From assembly GCA_039566865.1 (NCBI GenBank), contig CM076949.1, positions 1,612,001 to 1,676,000 on the forward strand: a stretch of DNA of 64,000 nt, read 5' to 3'. Position numbers and translations under genes: made by a program. Below are positions 49,790 to 61,200 of this stretch, in pieces; positions within the stretch are counted from its first letter, which is position 1; each line of letters begins with the position of its first letter. This stretch comes from Aurelia coerulea (lineage: Eukaryota; Cnidaria; Scyphozoa; Semaeostomeae; Ulmaridae). The notes beneath the pieces are model-generated. The model did no database searches. It was not told the DNA's origin and worked only from the letters and a program-made list of their open reading frames with translations.

Positions 49790-51710
49790 TAAATGTTTCT
49801 TTAAATGTTGTATCAAACCAAGCGAAAAGAAGTATTCTAAGTGCTCCTAAGGATCATCAATGCAATTTGAACAATTTAGACAAAGCAGTTTAACTACTAT
49901 TGTTTTGGTTAGCAATTAACGCTTTTGTCAATCTACGCAACTAGAAAGACAGTGGGAGTGAACAATTTTCAAAGGGGCTGCATTGTTCGGAGGGGTGAAA
50001 TAAACAAGCTTTCATAGGATCTACCAAAAATAAAACAAATAGGAAACGGGTCTTAATTAAAACAAAAAGGGTTAGGGTTAGGGTTAAATTCCGTGCTAAT
50101 ACAGGATTTCGATATTAAAGTCATCAGCTTTCAACGCTTCTTCAAAACAAAATATTGATATTTTCGAATTTACAGGCCTGATCATCAGGTTTTAAGAAAC
50201 AATAACAACAGCAGACTTGGACCCCATGTGAACTGTACCATCACAACTTTTGATCCTTAACTGTAGTGTAGCGGATAGGCCTACTAGTTGCACAGTTTCT
50301 GCTAATCTGTAAAGGCTGCGTCTTCGATCTGTCCAATAATTGCGTTCTCTAGCAGTATAAATGCTCGTGAACAGTTACAAGTTTTTCGCGGACCAAAACA
50401 GTGTAAATGTGATCTTGAAAGTTAATGCTACAGTAGATTTTAAAATTTACGTTATGAGCTCAGATTTTCAATTCCTAGGTCAACAGTAGGCTAGGATTGA
50501 AAGGGAAGCGAAACTTTATTGTAAATACTTTTCCAGAGTCCAGAAAAAGTCACGGCTCCAGGCTGTGAGGCGGGGGAACGTTTTGCTAGAAACCTTGACA
50601 AATCATGGGTTGTTTTGGCAACAGCATAGGGGCCGGGGCTATTAATCTTAAGGTTATAAGCAACTCGAGGAGTTCGACAAACCTGGTTATTGTAACTTAA
50701 TAAAATGAGGAAGGTTTAACGAAGCAAATTGCCAGCCAGAGGAAGTTTTGACTTTTCTCTGGACTCTGCTCTTTCCATTTTAATTTTGTTTATCTCTGCG
50801 TATCGAGAAAAAAATTCTAAACGGTAGTTAACTGATAACACATCACTACGCTTTATTCAAAAAATTGCAAGCTATAATATATAACCTAAGCATAAATGAT
50901 TCTAAACGTATCAAAATTCGAAATTTTTACGCAAGCAATTAACCTGCAAACATATTTTTTTTAACTGTCAAAGGCGGTGACTACTAAGGTGAGTTGATTT
51001 ATTTGTAGCTCGCTTACGAGTCAATCAGTTGATGCGAAAGTTCAGTCAAATCCTTCATGAAAATAATTTCATGATTACATATGTTACGAAAAAATAACGG
51101 CAGCATGTTACGAGCAAACCCGTCTTGCCGAGTTGACTCACTTTTCAAGCATGGGTCAACCTGGCCAGGCAAACAGGACAATATCATTTAATTACATGCT
51201 CTTTGACCGTTTCGACTATTCCTTCATCATGTGGACTACCACAATTAGGTTTTATCGCTGTTGGCTCCAGACCAAAGCCGAGGCAAACGCGGGTCAACCC
51301 TCCCGCGTAATTGCGAGGTACACGTGAGTCAGAGCCAAGCTACCAGCGGGTCAACTCGCACATGCAATCATCTCCTAAATATCCAACTCATACTACCTAT
51401 ACACTCTCAGAAACAATACACACACATCAATGGCTATCTTTTTCATTCTTGTATTCATAATGATCCATTGCAAAACATCACGATAATTCGGGTTCAACTG
51501 GCGTCGCCCTGTAAATTAAAGGAAAAAGCTTTAAAGGCATGAAAATGGCAACAACAAAGGCCAACCAAGAGATGGCACATGCAAGGCATACGCTGGTTAA
51601 GACAACCCTTAATGGATTTCGTTATGAATGCTTAGCTTGAAATAGAAACATGAATTTGAATGCATTAGATACACCTTACAACACAGCAGATTGAAGCTTG
51701 AAAATTGAAC
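49790..51710. other. Region downstream of CLUH, no gene seen
   Basis: It contains three TTAGGG units at about 50069-50086. TTTATT words (AATAAA on the minus strand) near 50852 and 50514 are possible CLUH polyadenylation signals. No further CLUH exon was recognised. Confidence 0.4.
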
Positions 51711-52261
51711 TTACTTTTTCGCAGTTTTCTCTGGTGTCTTGCCAATTTTATTAATAACTCCTAAAATTTCCTTGTCATAGCTTTCATCGCGTACCTGAAA
51801 TCAAAACTGAATTATCAATCATATTTCCCTTTGAAAAATCATCAGCAGAGACACTTCCAAGATCATCTAGTGACAGTCGCACCCCTTGCTTTAATATAAA
51901 TTTAGATACAGATCAGGAAGTCCTAGATTTAGGAGGCTATGCGTAATAATTTTGCTTGAATTTTGCCGTGGAAAGAAAATATCTTGTATGCTGATTTAAA
52001 TACGGTTTGAAGGTTCGAACAGCCTAATCTTTTTTCTCTTTTGTGCTCTCATGCCCAATGTTGTGATTTCAAAGGGACGGACTTTTTAGAGAGAATATTC
52101 ACTGGATAAAACATTCGAAAGCCTATTTGAAAACAGCTTCAGAATGAAACTCTTTGAGCTACAAAAACCATCCATAACTTTGAAAAATTAAATACCTTTG
52201 ATGCTGAAGTTTTTGGCGGTGTGACCGATCTTCCACCACTTTTACCAGAAATTTCATTGAT
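51711..52261 (-). CDS. CLUH: CLUH C-terminal exons
   Basis: Exon 52261-52196 reads [20 protein letters not shown] and SK; exon 51794-51711 reads [20 protein letters not shown] and a lysine-rich end PEKTAKK, then TAA. The ILGVINKI helix fits the conserved LEQLNVINGI position near the end of the family. The TAA overlaps a sequence (AAA|gtaagt) that is also a good donor, so splicing to an unseen exon to the left is possible. Confidence 0.72.
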
Positions 52262-55200
52262 CTGGAAAAGAAAGAGTAAATTAAAGAAATATACAGTGAA
52301 GCTGAGTTTTGTGCTTGATGAACAAGACAGGGAAGCAAACGCAGTTCGTGTAAACAAAGCCCCAATAAATCAGTTAGTTCGCATGTTCTCTTTCATTTAA
52401 CTTTTATTTCATAAAGCTATAAGTCTGGCAGATCTGTGAAATTCGTCGAAAGTGAACAATCCTGGCCATAAGTGTTGAGAATATTCAGCGGATAGCTAAA
52501 CTTTTCATTATAGCGACCCCCTGCTCCCCCAATTCAATGTTGTTTGTGGAGACACTGTAAAATCTGATACCTGCAATGACTGCTCATCACAAAAAACCGA
52601 CATTGAGATGGGGGAGGGAGGAAGTGAACATTTTGACAGAATTTTGGCAGTGAGGTCTAAAAAATGGGGGAAAGTCGCTTTTTTCTCATCACCTTGTATG
52701 TCCAAAATAGTGAAGTTCCCTTCAAGAAATATGTGCATAAATCCTTTTAAAATAGACCTTTGATATATTCTCGATTGAGTGGCATGAGACCTTCTGTTAC
52801 TATTGTGTACACTCAAAATCACTTGATAATGTATCGATGTCATTCGCTCCAGATTCTTTTTCAGAATAGCTAAAAGGAAAAGGTCGATCCAAACCTCTTT
52901 TCTGGAAGTAAAAAGGTCTATGGTCGATTGTCGAATCTTTCTCTATGTTGGCTGGATGGCAAGCCCCTTTGAAGCAGTGTTTGATCTTTCAAAATTCAAG
53001 TGCAATACAGCAGAGCTTTCCACTCAATTTTCGTTGAGAACGATCTACTAATTGATAAATTCTATTCCTCATTTTTTTATGGAGAAGCTCTAACAGATTT
53101 CATTACAGACATCAGAAAAATGAATAAATAAATACATTGAAAAGTAAACATACCGTTTTCTGCATTTTGACAGCCTGATGCGTTGTCTGATTCAAAAATT
53201 CAGCACTTTCTTTTGTTTTATCATCGTCATCACCAAATTGCTTTTTGTAAACATTATAAGTTGCTTTTTCACTCGTTACTGCTCCTCTGTAATCTCCTAT
53301 ACAAAATTGTGCTCTTGCTACCAAATGATGGATTGCACCGGTTTGTATGCTATCTCTACCATAATATTTCAAATGTACGTTCAATGCACGTTCTAAGAAT
53401 TTCAAGGATAGTTCGAATTCACGTTGACTGTGAAGCATCAATCCAATGTTTGTCTGCAGGGGAGTGAAATGATTTTAAAAATATTATCATGTAGATGAAT
53501 TTCAGTGCGGGAATGATCTATCCCTGAAAAAACAAGAACCTTTGTGGAGGCATCCTGGTAAAATTTGTTCTGTTATTCGTTAAAAATCCTGTCAAAAAAA
53601 CCATCTCTGATGTGTAAGAAAGTGCACAAATCTAACTAAAATCTGAAGCTCAATGACAGGTCTCTCTGACAGGTCTCTTTTAAACATTATAAATATGATA
53701 AGGATGGAATGTCCCTTTTTGACGCACGGAACAACTACTCAACAATCTGTTTGAGAAGATGTAACGACTAGCTTGCAAAATTGAAACATTTGTAGTTTAT
53801 TAGAATTTTCTACGTTCCTCGTAGCTCTGCCAATTTGTTGGAGTACATTTAAAAGAAAGCTCTTAAAAATTTAGTTTGACATGAAGTAGAGTCAGTTCTC
53901 GAGGTTTTCCAGCAAATAATAACACCCTTATATTTCATTTTGAATTACTTCAATTCAAGACAAAGACATTTACCAAAATAACAACAACTCAACAAAGTGT
54001 AGCGAGCCCCTTCTTTGTTTAAAGGCCGTCCTCCACTTGCAGTTGTTTCGGTCGGCGACCAGCGCGCTCACTCAGTGCGCATGCTCTGTGGCAAGCGCGC
54101 AGGTCGCCGACCAAAACTATTGCAGAGGAGGTTTATAGCCTTAAAGGGAATGTAAGCAATTAAGCATGAAAAAGTGGCTCAAGCCATTTGCGGTCAAATT
54201 CTAGCCTATCAGATATCAGGGTTTCCTGTTGACGTAGATCAGTTACCTAAATATGGTGTGGCACGCGTATTGGCATATTGTCATTGTAAGGTTATTTTCA
54301 TCAAAGGCTCATATATGCTTAGATTTCCTTTATGTGATAATCATAGGCGTAGGAGATAGGGGGCTAGGGGGGGCTGCAGCCCCCCCAACGTCAGAAAAAT
54401 TTGCAAAAATCAGCCATAATCGGGCAGAAATCCGCCTCAAGTCGGGCAAAATTTTCTCAAACAATGGATTTTTTGTCGGGCAGCCCCCCCAAATTTTATC
54501 TTCCCCTACGCCGATGTGTGATATGCTGAAGCTACTCACATCAAAAGTTGCAAGGTCGGGATGTTCTTCTCCATAAACTAATAACGCCAAGTATCGAGCT
54601 CTGTACATGAGCTTCAATGAAGCATTGACCAGACCACCACTGTAACAGTACAGTGCCAAATGAACCTACAAAACAACAGCAAAACGTCAAATACGTGGAT
54701 AATTATTACATTGATTGGCGATTGACGATTACCAGCCACTTTTTACTTTGGTTTATGAAGTCCCCCCAGCAATAAAGCAGAAATAAAGTTAACAAATCTT
54801 TCAGCTTACTTTCATATTGTCGAGTGGATTGAGGTGAGGGTTAGAGTTACCACGAAAACAATGAAAATTATTTACAAATGATTGGAGGTTCTTCTGAGAT
54901 GTTGTGACTTCACATTAAAAAAAGGTAAAATATTCCATTCATAGGAGCCCTACACACTGAGACTGCCTAGGGAAATGACAACGAAAGCATACGTACGTAT
55001 GAGTTGATCGTCTCCGGATGATCAATGCCATAAATTCTTTCACAAACAATTACAGCTCTTCGTTGGTATGAAACAGCCTAAGAAAAAAGAATGCAGTGCT
55101 TACTAAATGAAAAGAACCGATGGCAATCATATGGGTGAAATAGAGAGGTTTATCACGGATTAAGGGAAAAACATAAAATCGCTCTGGATCCGCAGTTATT

Positions 55201-58200
55201 GGTGTCGCCTAATAACTTTCCACTCCAAACAAGCATTTTGCTACGATGCGGTAATTTGAATATCCATGCAAGGCAACGAAATGCAAAGATCAGCTCTGCT
55301 TTCAGTGATTCCTAAAAAAACCTGGTTGCTTACAGACTTAAACAAAATATTCGTAACATCGAAAATCGGATTGTTCACAATCTTTACACACAAAAAAATT
55401 AGCTGTAAACGACCTGTGATGTGTTCTTGGCATGAAACGATATTTCACACATAGTAGTGAATAGCGTGATTAACAAGAACTTTAATATTCCCTCATAGTA
55501 AATTGATGTTGCCATTGTCAATTCGACTTTACACCAAGCAGAAATGAGGGAACAAAGATACAAGATATTTTAACGAAGGAGCATTCAATTCAACAATATA
55601 GATTCAACACAATGTTGTAGGAAATGTTCATCACTCAGAAAACATTTACCTGTGGACAGTCATCAGCGAGATAGTGCAGTCTTGCAATTGTCCTGAAAAG
55701 ACAAAAGATGTATCGATCACAAAGCGAATCAGACAATCGATCAGTCAATCAATCGATAGATCAAATCAAAGAATCAGTTAATTTACTTATTTCATCGAAA
55801 AACAAGGAATAACTGGATAACTATGGACGATCGAGAAAGGTAGAGAGGTTTCCTTCTATTTGAGGATTTAGTGCGCGTGCGCATCTTGACACATCTCATC
55901 CCACAAGAAGAACATCACACCGTCTTCAATGCTTAAATACCAAGACCGAACAACTACAGGATGTCTCCGCCCATCCGGTGGGACACATAAATAATTGGAC
56001 CGATACAGAGAAGGTTAGCATGGCCCCCTGTGCAAGGATGTGCAAGGATGACACGCTAAATCGTGAAGCGGTACCAACTTTTTATTCTGATGTTTTTAAT
56101 TTTTACCCCCTAAGGATAGGTGTTCTCCACGTGATCTTATTTGCCAAGTCTAACCGGTTTTCATAATCAGTGCTACAAGACTCACGTGTATTTTTGATTC
56201 TTTAGCTAGTGCTGAGAATGGTACGAGATTATGCCGAAACTTTTCAACTCAGGCGCAATATTAACGATTCTAGAAGGAAAAAACAAACCTGTAACAGATC
56301 GCAATATCCGAATGTAGAGGACCATAAACTTGATTGAAAATATTTAAAGATTCTAACATCAGGTCATGTGCTTCACCAAACAGTCCTGCGGTTGAAAAAA
56401 GAGAAACAGTCACAATTAGTGAATTAACTGTTTATAATCAGTATTTCTATAATGCTCGAGTTTGCATTTTAAGGACAAAGAGTACACGTATTTTTTTATA
56501 AGAAACTAAGAATTTGGGTCAGTACTGACAGTTACTTACAATTATCGTATTTTGAGTACTCAGAGTTTCTTACGAGTTTCTAGAGGTTCCATAACAATTT
56601 TCATGTTCACTACCTGTGCCCACGTGAACATGTCAAAACAACGTTTTTAAGCCATTCCAATGTTTAGACATTACTCAAGTACCTTATGAGAAATATGATA
56701 CAAGAAACAAGTGAAAGTAAAGTAAAAATATTATCAAGGATTTCCTTTATCAAAGTAAATAGTTTCTTAATCTATATTTTCCCAGTACTGGAGTTTCTTT
56801 ATTTTTTGGCGATCTGAGAGTTTAGTTTCTTATGGGCAGTTTCTTATAAAAAAACGTGTATTCTTATTATGCTCGAGTTTGCATTTTCAGGACAAAGGGC
56901 AATTCGATTTCCAGGTCTTCTTCAGGCAAAAAAACGTTGGTAATATAATTTAAAGTAATACCAAAGAACACAAAACCAACCTTGCTGTAATCTTGACTGA
57001 GCTACTTCGAACAAAGCGTTTCCATCATTTGCCTGAAGTATAAAGAAATGAAAAGACTTCAGATAGCATTTTCACTTGAACTTGAACCATTTCCCTTCGG
57101 CAAGGGCGAATTTTATAAAACAAAAGGTTCAGGCTTCCGAGGATACAAAGCGATTTTCCTTTCAGAAGGATAGTTTTCACACTTCTGAGTGCACTCAATT
57201 ACATCAAAATAAACAGCGAGGGCAAGCAGGTGTGAAATTGGCTCTACAGAAGGTGTGAAATCTATTCTTGAGGCTGCAAAATCGCTTTGTCTCAATCAGA
57301 CAGGTATCCTTTGTTTACATAATTCGCCCTAGCTTTTCCCTTGAAGAGTTGTGAAGATTTTGGACAATTCTTCATCAATATATTCTGCAAAATAAATTCC
57401 CATGCAGCAGTGTCTGGTCCCAAAACGCTGACTAATAAATCTATTTTCACTAATCAAATTAAAGGAAGCCATTTGGTTGAATCACCAAGCTAAAAAAGAT
57501 GCCATACGCCATTTCTTGTTGATACAAATGTTTAGGAAATACACAAAAGGAGCCTTCGCGTACGACGTGTTACAAAACCTCGATAACTTCTACCAACGAC
57601 GAAAAGCATGCAATTCCTTGACAAATTCGATTCGCTCTTTTTCATTGTACTGTTCTGCTCATAAATTCATTTCTACTAATATGATATCAATACAGCATGG
57701 GTTCCAAATCTTTAAAAAGGTTGGTGTAAAATTGACTGACCTATTTCTTTGAACTGAATGACTTCAAAGAAACGTCAGCTATTCATCTATAATTCTACCA
57801 TTGGAATTTTCTGAAATCTTCAATAGTTTCGAATTAGAGTTGCATTTCTTCTTTTTCAAGAACTCAAGAAACCATCTTAATTTCTAAACTGTGTGACGCA
57901 ACATGGAATAATTTCCAAGAAAACTATAATTTATGGATCCTACAATATGATATCAAGTAAAAGTATGTAACTCTCTGGTGTATGATTTAGAAATTTGATG
58001 GCGTCACATCCTCAAATGAGCTGAAATATCAGATACGCTGTAATTTCGAAAAATATTCAAAATTTCTGGAGAGTTTAACGGTAGAATTATAGGTAAGTAG
58101 CTGAAGTTTCTTCAAGCCATTCAACTAGAAGAAATAGATCATATAATTTGACACCCACCTTTCTACGCCGAGTTAAAGATTTGGAACCTATGCTTAGAAA

Positions 58201-61200
58201 TATGTACCTGTGGCTCGACATGTTTCACGATTGGGAAAATATTGATGATGTCATCCTCAGTGAAAGTAGGGTGTTTCTTATTTTCGAAGTCATATTCCCG
58301 AAGATGCATTTGAATACCTAGGAGAAGGATTTCCAATTGACTAAAAACAGCTCATGAGAATATTTGGCAAGTCCAAGATTGTGTTGATCTGATTTGATTT
58401 CATATATTTAGGGAGGGTAGCCCTTCAGCAAGTTGGCTCTTGAAGGCATTAACCGAAGATGCCTGTTTAACCTTTTGAAAGGCTGTTCCAGCTTTTTGCA
58501 CCCCTGAACGAAAAGCATTTTTGTCCGTTAGCAGAACTTTTCAAAGGCAGCCTAAAAGTTATTGGACCAAAAGATATCTCAGGGTTATCCTTTAGCTGTA
58601 TACTTTGATGGGGCTGTATAAAAAATCCTGACAGATTTCTGATTTGTAAATACTTTCATCGTCAACATCATCGATACTACTTTACGTAGATGATCATCTT
58701 GAAGACTAATTTTTGCACTCTCTTTCTGTCACAAATATTATCTCCATATATTTTTGGATTGAAGTGATTTTAATGGATTTCCAACGATTATCTTTCACTT
58801 ACAGATCATCAATAATCATTTAAATAAAGGCTCGATCCTTTGAATTTAGATAATCAAAAAGGGATTTCTCTTTTCAAAATGCGAAAATTGCTGCTCGAAC
58901 CTTGGGGAGGGGGGAGGGGTACTTGACTTAAATTTGTACGGGGTGTGCCCACGAAAATTTTTTTTACCTTCCTCCAGAATTTTTCGCTCAACCGATTTTA
59001 GAAAAAAATGGTGAAAAGTATACTCCAAAACATGAAAGTTTGACCGAAAAACGACCCGATCTAACAAAATATCCACTTTTAACATATTTTGACAACCTGT
59101 TCTAGAAAAATTGCCTTATTTTGATACCATGTGCTAGAAAAAATTGGTGAAAACGGCACATCCCCGTCGGACAAATATATACTAAGTACCCCGCCCGGGT
59201 GTTTGAACCATGGATTGGTTACGCATTTCTTATCCAGACCCTTTGAGCTCTCAGCTCAATTTGCGATATCCTGTTGTCCCGAATTGGCGACAGAAAATTC
59301 ACAGGACCGAAGGATCGATTCATCAGTGAAAACGATTACTCTTTCAAACAATATCTTGTAAATCTCAAAATCATGGGGGAAAAGTGCTAAAACATCTGAA
59401 TGGGGATTGTGGCTTGCAGTCTTCTGAATATCGTGCAGTCTTAGCTATCTATTCCATACCACTAAATAACCACAGTTCCTTTTTCAAGCAAATCTAATTT
59501 ATCGAAAGTTATGATACATTCAAAATACATACCTGCTTTCCGACAAATTCCTCTAAATAATGACATCTTCTGAATTTTGTATTTCTCTAGAGCAACTTCC
59601 ATCTCTTCGCTAGGGAGTTAAGAAGATAGGAAATGATTTATATATTCCGCACATACACACATACATACACACATACAAAGTGTACCGTTGAAGAGGGCCT
59701 AACCATTCGAAGAAAACAGGCATCAATTTGATCTTTTGCGCTTTTTATTCTTTATTTCAGTGCTGACTAGTTTCGCCCACTAGGGCATCTTCAGAGCAAC
59801 TGATTTATTCAGAGTATCTACCTCTATTTATAGTGTATTGTCTGTCCATATAAGGTTAATTAGTTTACAAGAATAATTTTGTCCTTATAAGGTAAAAATG
59901 TTCTTGTCGTATGCTGTTGTTGCTGTTAGCCTCGTTCTCGTTGTTTTCAGTTGAGTCGTTGTTGTCGTAGGGGTCGGTTCTTGTATCATGGTGTTGTATT
60001 TTTGTGCTATGTCACTTGACGTCAGATTGTCTTTCGTCCATCGTTCTACGAGCTTCGCTTTTCTAATTTCACTTTCGGTCCTTCTTTGCAAGTGGTTGAT
60101 TCCGTGAATCTTAAGCCACCCCGGGTGTACCTTTACCCTGTTCGTTCTGTTCTGTTCGGTTCTTTTCAATGGCGTTGTTCGCAATGCGATGTTTTCGTTT
60201 TGAAGTGTTGTTTTTATGATGTTTCTTGTCCTAGGACGTCGGTTTTGTGTCTTCGTAGTCTTGCTGTTGTTGTTGTTGTTATGTGGTTTCTTACCGTTCT
60301 GTAGTGTGTCTTTCGTAGTCAGATGTTTTCCCTGTGTTGTAAGGTCAGATGTTGTTGAGTTGCAGTTGCAGTTGCAGTTGCAGTTGCAGTTGTTGTTGTT
60401 GTTGTTGTTGTTGTTGTCGTCGTACTTGTTGCAGTTGTTGTAGTTGTATTCTTTTGAAGCGCTTCCTGAGTCTTTGTAGCGGGCCATTCGCGTCTGCGTC
60501 CAGACAAAATATTATATAAAGTGTACCGTTGAAGAGGGCCTAACCATTCGAAGAAAACAGGCATCAATTTGATCTTTTGCGCTTTTTATTCTTTATTTCA
60601 GTGCTGACTAGTTTCGCCCACTAGGGCATCTTCAGAGCAACTGATTTATTCAGAGTATCTACCTCTATTTATAGTGTATTGTCTGTCCATATAAGGTTAA
60701 TTAGTTTACAAGAATAATTTTGTCCTTATAAGGTAAAAATGTTCTTGTCGTATGCTGTTGTTGTTGTTAGCCTCGTTCTCGTTGTTTTCAGTTGAGTCGT
60801 TGTTGTCGTAGGGGTCGGTTCTTGTATCATGGTGTTGTATTTTTGTGCTATGTCACTTGACGTCAGATTGTCTTTCGTCCATCGTTCTACGAGCTTCGCT
60901 TTTCTAATTTCACTTTCGGTCCTTCTTTGCAAGTGGTTGATTCCGTGAATCTTAAGCCACCCCGGGTGTACCTTTACCCTGTTCGTTCTGTTCTGTTCGG
61001 TTCTTTTCAATGGCGTTGTTCGCAATGCGATGTTTTCGCTTTGAAGTGTTGTTGTTATGATGTTTCTTGTCCTATGACGTCGGTTTTGTGTCTTCGTAGT
61101 CTTGCTGTTGTTGTTGTTGTTATGTGGTTTCTTACCGTTCTGTAGTGTGTCTTTCGTAGTCAGATGTTTTCCCTTAAGGTCAGATGTTGTTGAGTTGCAG

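Noticed and set aside
60359..60420. Leucine/glutamine repeat frames on the plus strand
   Set aside because: Translations of TTGCAG and TTG microsatellites.
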